Shown one piece after another: positions 45,409 through 54,822 of a stretch of DNA of 64,000 nucleotides. The stretch's first letter is position 1, and each line of letters opens with the position of its first letter. Below the pieces are notes generated by a model. The model worked only from the letters and a program-made list of their open reading frames with translations. It was not told where the DNA came from and made no database searches. The stretch lies in contig NC_012586.1 of NCBI RefSeq assembly GCF_000018545.1, positions 1,240,001-1,304,000 on the forward strand, read 5' to 3'. This stretch comes from Sinorhizobium fredii NGR234 (lineage in GTDB: Bacteria > Pseudomonadota > Alphaproteobacteria > Rhizobiales > Rhizobiaceae). A program made the position numbers and the translations under genes.

Positions 45409-46785
45409 CTACGTCGCAGGGAAAAGATCGCCAAACACGGTCGGGATCAGTTCCGACACCGTCGGATGAATATGCATGGCGCGGCTGATCGTCGTATAGG
45501 GTCTTTTCGCATACATCACGTCGAGGATGCTCTGGATCGCCTCGTCGCCGCCCGTTCCGAGGATCGAGGCGCCGAGAATTTCCTTCGTGTCTGCATCGAC
45601 GATCACCTTCATGAAGCCCTGCGTCTCGCCCTTCTCGACGGCGCGGCCGACGCGCGTCATCGGCCGGGTGCCGATCAGCAGCCTGCGGCCGCTGTTGCGC
45701 GCCTCGGTCTCGGTCATACCGGCCCGTCCGAGCGGCGGATCGATGTAGAGCGCATAGGTCTGGATGCGGTCGCTGACCCGGCGCGGGTCGTTGTCGATGA
45801 GGTTCGCGGCGACGATCTCGAAGTCGTTGTAAGACGTGTGGGTGAAGGCGCCGCGGCCGTTGCAGTCGCCCATCGCGAAGATGTGCGGCACGTTGGTGCG
45901 TAGCATATCGTCGACCTTGACATAGCCGCGCGTGTCAGTCTTCACACCCGCCTTGTCGAGGTCGAGGTCGTCCGTGTTGGGTCGGCGGCCGGTGGCAAGC
46001 AGGACGTCGGAGCCAATCACCTCCGGGGCGCCCGAGGTGCAGTCGACGCCGGCGGCGATACCGTCGGCGTGGCCGGCGAAGCGAATGCATTCGGCATTGA
46101 GGCGGATCTGGATTCCCTCGGTTTCGAGAATCGTGCGGACCGCATCCGAAACGTCCGGGTCTTCGCGCGCAATCAGGCGCGGGCCCTTTTCGATGACGGT
46201 GACCTCGGAGCCGAAACGCCGGAACACCTGGGCGAATTCGAGCCCAATATAGCTGCCGCCGACGATGACCAGATGCCGGGGCAGGTGGCCGAGTTCCATG
46301 ATCGAGCTGTTGGTGAGATAGGGAACGGCGTCGATCCCCGCAAAATCCGGGACCGCGGCGCGCCCACCGACGTTGAGGAAGATTTGTTCGCCCGAAATCC
46401 GCTCGTCATCGACGCTGATTTCGGTCGGGCTCTCGAAGCGCGCATGGCCTTCCAGTACCGTGCAGTTCTTCATGCCCTTCAGCCAGGCCTCGATGCCCGT
46501 GCGTGAATCCAGCGTCACCTTTTCCTTGCGCGCCATCACCCGAGCGAAGTCGACGGACACCGGACCGGTCGTCATGCCGTATTCCGCCCCGCGGCGCGCC
46601 GTGTGGATGGCATAGGCGCTCGCCACCATCGCCTTGGTGGGCATGCAGCCGGTGTTGACGCAGGTGCCGCCGAAGAACTTGCGCTCGACGAGCGCGACGG
46701 ACTTGCCGGTTTCCGTCAGTCGCCCGGCGAGCGATGGCCCCGCCTGGCCGGCGCCGATGATGATCGCATCGAAATGCCTGGTCAT
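45409..46785 (-). CDS. FAD pyridine nucleotide-disulfide oxidoreductase (MerA-like class I)
   Basis: This 458-residue flavoprotein has FAD motif IIIGAGQAG, redox pair C42-V-N-T-G-C47, NAD(P)H-binding VIVGGSYIGLE and C-terminal HIHPTVSEL with the active-site His. The MerA-specific N-terminal HMA domain and C-terminal Cys pair are absent, so mercury reduction is unlikely. Substrate unknown. Its first four bases overlap the DUF4126 gene end. Confidence 0.86.
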   Translation of the reverse strand: MTRHFDAIIIGAGQAGPSLAGRLTETGKSVALVERKFFGGTCVNTGCMPTKAMVASAYAIHTARRGAEYGMTTGPVSVDFARVMARKEKVTLDSRTGIEAWLKGMKNCTVLEGHARFESPTEISVDDERISGEQIFLNVGGRAAVPDFAGIDAVPYLTNSSIMELGHLPRHLVIVGGSYIGLEFAQVFRRFGSEVTVIEKGPRLIAREDPDVSDAVRTILETEGIQIRLNAECIRFAGHADGIAAGVDCTSGAPEVIGSDVLLATGRRPNTDDLDLDKAGVKTDTRGYVKVDDMLRTNVPHIFAMGDCNGRGAFTHTSYNDFEIVAANLIDNDPRRVSDRIQTYALYIDPPLGRAGMTETEARNSGRRLLIGTRPMTRVGRAVEKGETQGFMKVIVDADTKEILGASILGTGGDEAIQSILDVMYAKRPYTTISRAMHIHPTVSELIPTVFGDLFPAT

Positions 46786-47246
46786 GATGTCACCACCCAG
46801 AGCGCCAGCAGAATGGCGACGAGATCTTCGAGAAGCGCGATCGGCAAGTCCTTGCCGCCGATCGCCGTGACGAGACGCTTTCGCGCTTCATAGCCGCCAA
46901 GCGTGCCGAGGATCGCACCGATAACTCCGGCAACGGCACCGCCGACCAAGGAGCCGCCGGCGGTACCAAGTACGGCGCCGCAAAAGCCGCCGCTGACGAT
47001 GCGGGCGCCAAATTGCTGCGGCACCTTGCGGCTCGGCGTGCTCGGCAGTTGGTCCGTGACATATTCGACGAGCGCCAGGAGACAGCAAATATAAGGCGTG
47101 AATCGATAGCCCATGAAGGCAGCCCAGCTGTTCGCGACTGGCAACCAGCCGGCCGCGGCGGCAATGCTGACGGCCGCCGGCGCGGTCATCACACGCAAAC
47201 CGGCCACTACGCCGATAAGAAGCGCTAGAACAAAAACGAACATCAT
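46782..47246 (-). CDS. DUF4126 family membrane protein
   Basis: This 154-residue protein has several hydrophobic segments and the DUF4126-type opening LIGVVAGLRVMTAPAAVSIAA, then YVTDQLPSTPSR and a glycine-rich tract (VLGTAGGSLVGGAVAGVIGAI). Function unknown. It is translationally coupled to the downstream oxidoreductase. Confidence 0.75.
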   Translation of the reverse strand: MMFVFVLALLIGVVAGLRVMTAPAAVSIAAAAGWLPVANSWAAFMGYRFTPYICCLLALVEYVTDQLPSTPSRKVPQQFGARIVSGGFCGAVLGTAGGSLVGGAVAGVIGAILGTLGGYEARKRLVTAIGGKDLPIALLEDLVAILLALWVVTS

Positions 47247-47579
47247 GCTCCTCGACTGTTTCTCAAGGACTGCGCGCGCTGCTGCAGGCCGGGCCGCTTC
47301 GGATCATGCTGGCATTCTAGAATGGCGTTGTGTCGATCGACTGTCGCAGGGTCGGAGAACTGCCGCCCTACTGTAGGGAAGACCCGGCGAGAGAGTGACC
47401 GACTTCGGCGTCGATTGCAACCGGGTAGTATGTAGCGCGGCCCAGGGCATCCCAAAGTTCAACCATGAGTTCGCAGGCGCTGTTGCCCTGTTCTTTGCGG
47501 AAGCCTGACATATATGGATGCTCTAACCGGACGCAGCGGAGAGCAGTGGCGGCTGCGCGATCAATTGAGGGAGACAATC
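47247..47579. other. 333-bp intergenic region before the osmoprotectant operon
   Basis: Lies between divergent genes and must hold both promoters. No coding sequence with a good ribosome site was found. A small inverted repeat (CCCTACTGTAGGG) is visible. No promoter could be placed with confidence. Confidence 0.5.
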
Positions 47580-48497
47580 ATGCGCCTGACCCTGATGAAG
47601 ACATGTATCGGCACCGCCCTGGCCCTTGCGCTTGCCTGCGGCGCGGCCAAGGCCGACGTCGTCGTTTCCTCCAAGATCGACACGGAGGGCGGCGTCCTCG
47701 GCAACATCATCCTTGCCGTGCTGAACGCCAACGACATCAAGACCACGGACCGTGTCCAGCTTGGCGCAACTCCCGTCGTTCGCAAGGCGATCACTGCCGG
47801 CGAAATCGACATTTATCCGGAATATACCGGCAACGCCGCTTTCTTCTTCGAGAAGGCCGATGATCCTGCCTGGAAGGATGCTGCCAAAGGCTATGAACTG
47901 GCGAAGAAGCTCGACTACGACGCCAACAAGATCGTCTGGCTGACACCGTCGCCGGCCAACAACACCTGGGCGATCGCGCTGCGCAAGGAAGTGGTTGAGA
48001 AGAACAGCCTCAAGACGCTTTCAGATTTCGGGAAATATGTCAGCGACGGCGGCGAGGTGATCCTGGCGGCATCCTCCGAATTCGTGAACTCCGCTGCGGC
48101 CCTGCCGGCATTCCAGACCGCCTATGCCTTCACGCTGAAGCCGGAGCAATTGATCACGCTGTCGGGTGGCGATACGGCCGCGACCATCGCTGCGGCCGCC
48201 AACCAGACGAACGGCGCCAATGCGGCGATGGTCTACGGCACCGACGGTGGCATTGCACCCTCCGGGCTCGTGGTCCTCGAGGACGACAAGAGCGTCCAGC
48301 CGGTCTATCAGCCGACGGCGATCATCCGGGAGGCGGTGCTGAAGGAGAATCCGAATATCGAGACGCTGTTGAAGCCCGTCTTCGAAAAGCTCGATCTCGT
48401 CACGCTGCAGGAACTGAACGGCCGCGTGCAGGTGGGCGGAGAGCCGGCGAAAACCGTCGCCGAGGATTTTCTGAAGAAGAACGGCTTCCTGAAATAG
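47580..48497 (+). CDS. osmF: Osmoprotectant ABC substrate-binding protein (YehZ/OsmF-like)
   Basis: This 305-residue protein has a signal peptide (MRLTLMKTCIGTALALALACGAAKA) and the glycine-betaine-type binding domain (VSSKIDTEGGVLGNIILAVLNAN; DIYPEYTGNAAFF). Order and type of the following genes equal yehZ-Y-X-W. Ligand likely betaine/choline-like. Confidence 0.86.
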   Translation: MRLTLMKTCIGTALALALACGAAKADVVVSSKIDTEGGVLGNIILAVLNANDIKTTDRVQLGATPVVRKAITAGEIDIYPEYTGNAAFFFEKADDPAWKDAAKGYELAKKLDYDANKIVWLTPSPANNTWAIALRKEVVEKNSLKTLSDFGKYVSDGGEVILAASSEFVNSAAALPAFQTAYAFTLKPEQLITLSGGDTAATIAAAANQTNGANAAMVYGTDGGIAPSGLVVLEDDKSVQPVYQPTAIIREAVLKENPNIETLLKPVFEKLDLVTLQELNGRVQVGGEPAKTVAEDFLKKNGFLK

Positions 48498-48506
48498 GCT
48501 GACAAG

Positions 48507-48536
48507 AGCGTCGTCCGATGCCAGTCGGACGACGCT
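48507..48536 (+). other. Intercistronic hairpin after the binding-protein gene
   Basis: AGCGTCGTCCGA (48507-48518) and TCGGACGACGCT (48525-48536) form a perfect 12-bp stem with a 6-nt loop, ending 29 bp before the permease start. No U-run follows. Confidence 0.7.
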
Positions 48537-48565
48537 TGAGAAAAGTGCGTCGAGCGGATCATTTC

Positions 48566-49765
48566 ATGGCGATCGGTGTCATCCGGGAAACAGAGCGTAG
48601 GAATCTTCCTTTCGACAAGCTTGGCGTGATCATTGCGGTCCTCGCGGTTTACGGTGCGTTCCTGGCGCCCTTCGCGACATTCCGGGCAAACCGCATCGTC
48701 CAGGGCGAGGGCAGGGCGATCCTCGAGGCGCTGCCGCCGTCGCTCGGCTACGGGCTCCTCGCACTTTTGACGTTCGGCATCGTCGTTGCGGCTTTGAAGA
48801 CATCCGTCCTCGTCCGCATGGCCGCGGCCTTTGCCGCCCTCGTCGCGCTGTGCTTTCTGATCGGCAGTGCCGCTGGCAACCTCGCGCCTCCGGACAATGC
48901 CTATGCCCGCGTCTCGCCGGCGTCCGGCTTCTGGATCCTCGTCTTTGCCTTCGCGCTTCTGGTTGCCGATGCTTTGACGCGGCTGAAGCCGGGACCGGGC
49001 CTCCGGCTCCTTTTCCTCGCAGGCGCCCTCGCGCTCGTCGGCGGCATGCTCACCACGGGGCGATGGGACGGGCTTTCGATCCTCAAGGAATATGCAAGCC
49101 GGACCGACACGTTCTGGGCCGAGGCCGGCCGCCATCTGACGCTGGCGCTCGGATCGCTCGCTGCGGCGACCGCCGTCGGGCTGCCGCTTGGTATCCTCTG
49201 CCACCGCGTTGACCGGTTACGGGCAGCCGTGTTGAATGTCCTGAACGCCATCCAGACGGTTCCGTCGATCGCCCTCTTCGGCATTCTGATCGGGCCGCTC
49301 GGCTGGGTTGCGGCACATGTTCCGGGGGCCGAGGCGATCGGCGTTCGCGGCATCGGCGTCGCTCCCGCCTTCGTTGCGCTTTTTCTCTATTCGCTGCTAC
49401 CGGTGGTCGCCAATACGGTCGTCGGGCTCGCCGGCGTGCCGCGCGCCGCCAACGACGCCGCACGCGGCCTCGGCATGACCGAGTGGCAGCGGCTCGTGGC
49501 CGTCGAATTCCCTCTGGCCTTTCCGGTCATCCTTGCCGGCATCCGCATCGTGCTCGTCCAGAATATCGGGCTTGCCACCATCGCCGCCCTCATCGGCGGC
49601 GGCGGTTTCGGCGTCTTCGTCTTCCAGGGGATTGGCCAGACGGCGATGGACCTCGTGCTGCTCGGCGCGGTTCCGACCGTCGTCCTGGCCTTCACGGCGG
49701 CGATCGCGCTCGACGCCTTGATCGAAGTGACGGGTCCACAACACAGCCGGGGCAAGGCCGCATGA
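48566..49765 (+). CDS. yehY: Osmoprotectant ABC permease (YehY-like)
   Basis: This 399-residue permease has an extended N-terminal half with several extra membrane segments (to about residue 180) before the standard permease domain, as in YehY. Its coupling loop is RAANDAARGLGMTEWQRLVAVEFPLAFP. ATG 48566 is chosen over an upstream start that runs into the hairpin. Overlaps yehX by four bases. Confidence 0.86.
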   Translation: MAIGVIRETERRNLPFDKLGVIIAVLAVYGAFLAPFATFRANRIVQGEGRAILEALPPSLGYGLLALLTFGIVVAALKTSVLVRMAAAFAALVALCFLIGSAAGNLAPPDNAYARVSPASGFWILVFAFALLVADALTRLKPGPGLRLLFLAGALALVGGMLTTGRWDGLSILKEYASRTDTFWAEAGRHLTLALGSLAAATAVGLPLGILCHRVDRLRAAVLNVLNAIQTVPSIALFGILIGPLGWVAAHVPGAEAIGVRGIGVAPAFVALFLYSLLPVVANTVVGLAGVPRAANDAARGLGMTEWQRLVAVEFPLAFPVILAGIRIVLVQNIGLATIAALIGGGGFGVFVFQGIGQTAMDLVLLGAVPTVVLAFTAAIALDALIEVTGPQHSRGKAA

Positions 49766-50700
49766 TCGAATTCGACCGCGTCACCAAACGATATGACGGA
49801 ACGGAGGTGGTCAGTGACGTCTCGCTGACCGTCATGCCGCATACGATCACGGTCGTCGTCGGAACATCGGGCTCTGGCAAGACCACGCTGATCAGGATGG
49901 TCAACCGCCTGGTCGAGCCGAGCTCGGGGACGATCCGGATCGACGGCGAGGACAATCGCTCGGTGCCGGAATTCGAACTGCGTCGTCGCATTGGTTATGC
50001 GATCCAGGGCCATGGACTGTTCCCGCATCGCACCGTCGCCGAGAACATCGCCACCGTGCCGACGCTGCTCGGCTGGGAGAGAGGGCGGATCAAGGCGAAG
50101 GTCGAAGAGTTGCTGACGCTCTTTCAGCTCGATCCGGACTTCTTTGGGCCGCGCTACCCGCATGAACTCTCCGGCGGCCAACAGCAGCGGGTCGGCGTCG
50201 CGCGGGCGCTTGCGGCGGAGCCGAACCTGCTCCTGATGGACGAACCGTTCGGAGCCCTCGACCCGATCATCCGGGCCAAGGCGCAAGACGACCTGCTTGC
50301 GATCCAGAAGCATTTCGGCACGACGATCATCCTCGTGACACACGACATGGAGGAGGCTTTCCATCTCGCCGACCGGATCGCCGTCATGGACAAGGGGGAG
50401 GTCGTACAGCATGGAACGCCGGCCGAGATGCTGGTGCGCCCGGAAACCCCCTTCGTCGAGGAACTGATCGGCGCCACTGAGCGGCCGTTCCGCCTGTTGG
50501 CCATCGAGACGGCCGGCGATGCGGTCGAGCCGGGCGCGGCCGAAGGCGCGCCGATACCGGAGGCACTCAGCCAGCGCGAGGCCCTTTCCGAACTCCTGTG
50601 GTCCGGGCGGTCCGCCTTGCCGGTCGCGGCGGCGAATGGCGCCATCATCGGCAAGGTCAGCCTCGATGGGCTGGTGAAACGTGCCGCGAGGCCGCGCTGA
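49762..50700 (+). CDS. yehX: Osmoprotectant ABC ATPase (YehX-like) with CBS-like tail
   Basis: This 312-residue ATPase has Walker A GTSGSGKTT, signature LSGGQQQR, Walker B LLLMDEPFGALDP and a C-terminal region (about 250-312) resembling a single CBS unit (ALSELLWSGRSALPVAAANG). CBS domains gate osmoregulated importers in response to ionic strength. Stop and next start share TGATG. Confidence 0.87.
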   Translation: MIEFDRVTKRYDGTEVVSDVSLTVMPHTITVVVGTSGSGKTTLIRMVNRLVEPSSGTIRIDGEDNRSVPEFELRRRIGYAIQGHGLFPHRTVAENIATVPTLLGWERGRIKAKVEELLTLFQLDPDFFGPRYPHELSGGQQQRVGVARALAAEPNLLLMDEPFGALDPIIRAKAQDDLLAIQKHFGTTIILVTHDMEEAFHLADRIAVMDKGEVVQHGTPAEMLVRPETPFVEELIGATERPFRLLAIETAGDAVEPGAAEGAPIPEALSQREALSELLWSGRSALPVAAANGAIIGKVSLDGLVKRAARPR

Positions 50701-51437
50701 TGACGTCGCTGCCCGCGCTTCTGCGGTTGCCGGTGTTCCTGGTGTTGCTGGCCTTCCTGCTGCAGCCCGGTTGGTTCGAGCCGCTCTTGAAGCCGCTGGT
50801 GCAGGAGAGCGCCCCGGCGGTCTACAATCGGGGCAGCCTTTTCTGGCTGACACTCCTTCATCTTCGGACCGTGCTCATTGCGACACTTGCCGCAACGGTC
50901 GTTGCCGTGTCGCTGGCGATCCTCGTGACGCGCCAGGCGGGCGCAGAATTCCTGCCGCTGTCGCGCAGCCTCGTCAATATCGGCCAGACTTTCCCGCCGG
51001 TGGCAGTTTTGGCGCTCGCAGTCCCGATCTTCGGCTTCGGCGAGAAGCCGACGCTGATCGCCCTTTTTCTCTATGGCCTGCTGCCGATCTTCGAGAATGC
51101 CCTGACGGGGCTGACGACCCTGCCTCCGGCGGTGATCGAGGCGGCGCGCGGCGCCGGCATGACAGAGCGGCAAAGGCTATTGCAGATCGAGCTTCCCCTG
51201 GCCTTGCCGGTGATCCTGACCGGCATCCGGCTTTCCGTGGTGATCAGCCTCGCGACGGCAACGATCGGCTCGACCGTTGCCGCCAAGACGCTCGGCGAGG
51301 TCATCATCGCCGGACTGCAGTCGAACAATCTCGCCTTCGTGCTGCAGGGCGGGCTTATCGTGGCAGCGCTCGCGGTGCTGATCCATGATGCGCTTCAGGC
51401 ATTGGAGCGGAGCCTCGCGGGACGCGCCCACGTCTAG
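50700..51437 (+). CDS. yehW: Osmoprotectant ABC permease (YehW-like)
   Basis: This 245-residue permease has five to six hydrophobic segments and the loop IEAARGAGMTERQRLLQIELPLALP. It is the shorter partner of the YehY-like permease and last gene of the operon. Confidence 0.87.
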   Translation: MTSLPALLRLPVFLVLLAFLLQPGWFEPLLKPLVQESAPAVYNRGSLFWLTLLHLRTVLIATLAATVVAVSLAILVTRQAGAEFLPLSRSLVNIGQTFPPVAVLALAVPIFGFGEKPTLIALFLYGLLPIFENALTGLTTLPPAVIEAARGAGMTERQRLLQIELPLALPVILTGIRLSVVISLATATIGSTVAAKTLGEVIIAGLQSNNLAFVLQGGLIVAALAVLIHDALQALERSLAGRAHV

Positions 51438-51527
51438 CTCAAGAGAGCGACTCAATTGGGCCATGCCTTACGATGTGTCGATTTCAGAAGACCACATCAG
51501 TGGCAGTCTTCGACGCAGCAAGATTTA

Positions 51528-51541
51528 TGGGAGCGATCTCA
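51528..51541. promoter_or_regulatory. LacI-type operator 1
   Basis: TGGGAGCGATCTCA matches the LacI-family pattern TGnGAnCGnTCnCA. It lies 146 bp before the Gfo/Idh gene at 51687. Confidence 0.6.
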
Positions 51542-51637
51542 TCATGCAACACAAATCTTTAAGTCGGATTTTTCCCACATTGGTGCGAAAGAGGCGTGCA
51601 GGGAATCGGAGATGGACGCACATCTGAGTTGACTCCA

Positions 51638-51651
51638 TGGGAGCGCTCTCT
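51638..51651. promoter_or_regulatory. LacI-type operator 2
   Basis: TGGGAGCGCTCTCT is a second near-palindromic copy (core GGAGCGCTCT), 110 bp after the first and 36 bp before the gene start. Paired operators allow looping. The lacI gene at 53827-54822 is the probable regulator. Confidence 0.6.
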
Positions 51652-51686
51652 TATCGAGTGAGACTTTAAACGGGAGGGTCGCTCAA

Positions 51687-52883
51687 ATGTCTGGAAACGC
51701 TGTCGCCATTGTTGGTGCTGGCATGATCGGCGCTGCGCACGCTTTCGGTTATCGTGCGAATCTCGGGCGCTTCGCACGTCGCATTCCGGGAATCCGGCTG
51801 AAAACGGTTTGCGACAGCAGCGAGGTTCTCGCGGCGGCGCTGTCTCAAACCTGGGGGTTCGAGGAGACTGCGACCGACTGGAAATCTGTCCTGGCGGACC
51901 CGGAAATCGGCATGGTCAGCGTCTGCCTGCCCAACTTCCTGCATGTCGAAGTGACCCGCGCCGCATTGGCGGCCGGAAAGCACGTCATATGCGAAAAGCC
52001 GCTGGCGCTGACCGCCAGGGATGCGCTGATCGTCTATCGGGATTCAGCGGTGTCCAATTCGGTCTCGGCAACGGTATTCAATTACCGTCGCATCCCGGCC
52101 GTCGCGGCCATCCGGAAACTCATCGAGGCGGGCGAAATCGGCGATCCGGTCAATGCCCTTGTCCAATACCAGAGCGAATATGCCGCCGATCCGAACTTGC
52201 CCCATAGCTGGCGTTACGAACGCGGACGGGCAGGGCCCGGTGCGCTCCTCGATATCGGCACCCATGCGGTGGACATCGCTCGTTTTCTCTGCGGCGAGGT
52301 CAACGAAATTGCCGGCGCAATTGCGTCGATTTCGATCAAGGAGCGCTTCCTGCCTGCCGGTACCAGCATCGGCCACAATAGGGTTGAACTGAGCGACAAG
52401 CGGCTGCCCGTCGACAATGATGACGTCATGTCGGCGCTTTTGCGTTTCGAAAGCGGATGTCAGGGATTGTTCCTCGCCAGCCGCGTCGCGGTCGGCATGG
52501 GAAACACGCTGTCGTTCTCGGTCACGGGGACGAAAGGCACCGTTCGTTACACTTCGCAAATGCCCGCTCACTACGAGCTTGCCCGATTTGACGGCTCGGG
52601 ACAGTCTCCCTTTGCGGTAATTGCAAACAGCCCTTCGCTGCCCTTTGCGGACCTCTTGCCGGTACCCCATGACGGTGTCGCGGTCGGCTATGCCGAAGTG
52701 TTCAGCTTCATGATCCATGATTTTCTCGAAGCCATCGCGAATGGCGAGCCTATGGCCAACGGCTCCATTCTCGATGGCTTGCGCGCGGCGGAGATCCTCG
52801 ATGCGATCCAGGCGGCGGCCGACCGCAATCAGCCGGTCAAGGTAGAACGCGCGCAGCCGCACGCAGCCTCGCTCGTCGCCTAG
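51687..52883 (+). CDS. Gfo/Idh/MocA family oxidoreductase
   Basis: This 398-residue NAD(P)-dependent sugar/inositol dehydrogenase-type protein has the Rossmann GAGMIGAAH, the family EKP motif (HVICEKPLALT, residues about 93-103) and the GxxxDxxxH-like catalytic region DIGTHAVDIARF. Substrate unknown. Gene 2 follows after 15 bp. Confidence 0.86.
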   Translation: MSGNAVAIVGAGMIGAAHAFGYRANLGRFARRIPGIRLKTVCDSSEVLAAALSQTWGFEETATDWKSVLADPEIGMVSVCLPNFLHVEVTRAALAAGKHVICEKPLALTARDALIVYRDSAVSNSVSATVFNYRRIPAVAAIRKLIEAGEIGDPVNALVQYQSEYAADPNLPHSWRYERGRAGPGALLDIGTHAVDIARFLCGEVNEIAGAIASISIKERFLPAGTSIGHNRVELSDKRLPVDNDDVMSALLRFESGCQGLFLASRVAVGMGNTLSFSVTGTKGTVRYTSQMPAHYELARFDGSGQSPFAVIANSPSLPFADLLPVPHDGVAVGYAEVFSFMIHDFLEAIANGEPMANGSILDGLRAAEILDAIQAAADRNQPVKVERAQPHAASLVA

Positions 52884-52897
52884 GAAGTACAAAATCG

Positions 52898-53830
52898 ATG
52901 AAGATCGGATTGAACACGGATGGGTTGGGCGCGCTTTCGCTCGAGAAGTGCCTGGACAGCGTTGCGAAGCTCGGCCTCTCCTGCGTCGAATTTGGCCTTG
53001 GCGGATGGTCAAGCGCACCGCATGTCGACATCGCCGAAATGCTCGCAAGCGCGAAATCGCGCGACCGGCTGATGGGCATGCTTCGAGAGCGCAACCTCGA
53101 AATTTCAGCGTTGAACTGCTCGGGTAACCAGCTCCATCCGGGCGACATCGGTCCCAACGATACCAAGCTCGCCTGTGACACCATCGAGCTTGCAAGTCTT
53201 CTCGGGGTTAGCCGTATCGTGATGATGTCGGGCTTGCCCGCCGGCGGGCCCGATGATCGACACCCCAACTGGATCACCTCGTCCTGGCCGCTCGAGGCTA
53301 TGCATATGCTGGAATGGCAATGGTCTGAGCGCGTCATTCCCTTCTGGAGAGACTATGCGAAGGCAGCCGAGCGCAAGGGCGTCCGGCTGTGCGTGGAACA
53401 GCACGGACGGCAGGCTGTCTACAACGTCGAGAGCTTCTTCCGGTTGCGCGAGGCGGTCGGGAAGACGGTCGGTGTCAACTTCGATCCGAGCCATCTGATC
53501 TGGATGGGCGGGGACCCCATATCGGCGATCAACGCCCTCGGCGATTGCATCTACCACGTGCATGGCAAGGATACACGCATCGAACTGCAGTCTCGCGTGG
53601 ACGGATTGCTCGATCCGAAGCACGTCACTCCCGTCTCGGGGCGATCCTGGAACTTCGTATCGCTCGGCCATGGCACGTCTGTTCACGGCTGGCTCGACAT
53701 TGTGCGTGCGCTGAAGGCCGTCGGCTATGATGACGTGATCAGCATCGAGAACGAGGACTATTCGATGGCAGCGCGTGATGCGATCGCCACTTCGGCCGCG
53801 ACGCTTCGGTTCTGCCTGGCACACGCCTAG
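52898..53830 (+). CDS. Sugar phosphate isomerase/epimerase-like TIM-barrel protein
   Basis: This 310-residue xylose-isomerase-like barrel (AP endonuclease 2 superfamily) opens MKIGLNTDGLGALSLEKCL. Metal-ligand-type residues are visible in LCVEQHGR, GVNFDPSHLIWMG, YHVHGKD and SIENED. Likely isomerises or epimerises the product of the preceding dehydrogenase. Its stop shares CTAG with the convergent lacI stop. Confidence 0.84.
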   Translation: MKIGLNTDGLGALSLEKCLDSVAKLGLSCVEFGLGGWSSAPHVDIAEMLASAKSRDRLMGMLRERNLEISALNCSGNQLHPGDIGPNDTKLACDTIELASLLGVSRIVMMSGLPAGGPDDRHPNWITSSWPLEAMHMLEWQWSERVIPFWRDYAKAAERKGVRLCVEQHGRQAVYNVESFFRLREAVGKTVGVNFDPSHLIWMGGDPISAINALGDCIYHVHGKDTRIELQSRVDGLLDPKHVTPVSGRSWNFVSLGHGTSVHGWLDIVRALKAVGYDDVISIENEDYSMAARDAIATSAATLRFCLAHA

Positions 53831-54822
53831 AGCTCGGTTCCCGACGATCGCCGAACGATCAGCTCCGGCGCAACTACCATGTTCCTGATGGGAGCGGCCG
53901 GATCATCAAGCCGCTTCATCACTGTGTCGATTGCCGCGCTGACCATATCGGGCACCTTCTGTCGAACGGTGGTCAAGGAAATCGGCTCCGACGCGGCAAG
54001 GGGAATATCGTCAAAGCCTATCACGGCGACATCATCCGGGACGCGGTAGCCGAGCCACGCAAGCCGGCTGATTACGCCGAGCGCGATAAGGTCGTTTGCA
54101 GCGAAGATGGCCGTCGGCCTTTTTTTGCGCGCCATCAACGTATCCGCCGCCGCACTGCCGGCATCGACGTTATAACGACCGGCCGCGACGATGGGCTGAA
54201 GCCCGCCCTCGCGCATCGTCTCACGATACGCTGCCTCGCGCCGTCTTGCGCCGGCGCCGTGTCCGCCGCTTACATGCGCGATTTCCCTGTGGCCCAATTT
54301 CAAGAGATACTCGGTCGCAAGACGCGCACCGAGCGTGTCATCGGAACTGACGCTTTCGACACCCTCCGCCTTCAGGTCTCGGCCGACGTAAACCGTCGGC
54401 AACAATTTCGAGGCGCTGACGATGTCGTCGGTTTCCTCGGGCGTTCCAATGAGCACCAACCCGGCGATCCGCTGATCGACGAAGGCCCGCACGGAGCTGA
54501 CATTGCCGTCGACGGCCAGCATGGCGAAATACCCCGTCTGCCGAAGCGCCTGGTCGCATTCTCGGGCCAGGAGGGCTTCAAACGGATTGAGAATGTCGCC
54601 GACGACGATACCGATCGCCCGGCTCTGCCGGCTGGCCAGGGTCTGAGCCGCCAGATTTGGGGTGTAGTTGAGCTTCAGGGCGGTCGCGAGAATGTGTGCC
54701 TTTGTATCCTCTCGCACCCCGGGATCGTTCCTCAGTGCACGAGATGCCTGAGACCGCGAGACGCCGGCCGCCTTTGCGACGTCCTCGAGCGTGACGCCAG
54801 AATGAGTTCGGATTTCGTTCAT
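53827..54822 (-). CDS. LacI-family transcriptional regulator
   Basis: This 331-residue repressor has an N-terminal HTH (VTLEDVAKAAGVSRSQASRAL) with hinge helix (TPNLAAQTLASRQS) and a periplasmic-binding-like domain (about 60-330). Start 54822 gives the standard N-terminus. It lies between the two sugar gene sets and probably controls both. Operators with its family's pattern occur before 51687. Confidence 0.87.
   Translation of the reverse strand: MNEIRTHSGVTLEDVAKAAGVSRSQASRALRNDPGVREDTKAHILATALKLNYTPNLAAQTLASRQSRAIGIVVGDILNPFEALLARECDQALRQTGYFAMLAVDGNVSSVRAFVDQRIAGLVLIGTPEETDDIVSASKLLPTVYVGRDLKAEGVESVSSDDTLGARLATEYLLKLGHREIAHVSGGHGAGARRREAAYRETMREGGLQPIVAAGRYNVDAGSAAADTLMARKKRPTAIFAANDLIALGVISRLAWLGYRVPDDVAVIGFDDIPLAASEPISLTTVRQKVPDMVSAAIDTVMKRLDDPAAPIRNMVVAPELIVRRSSGTEL

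Noticed and set aside
45409..46785. Mercuric reductase
   Set aside because: The CVNTGC redox centre is shared by the whole class; the mercury-specific N-terminal domain and C-terminal cysteine pair are missing and no mer genes are nearby.
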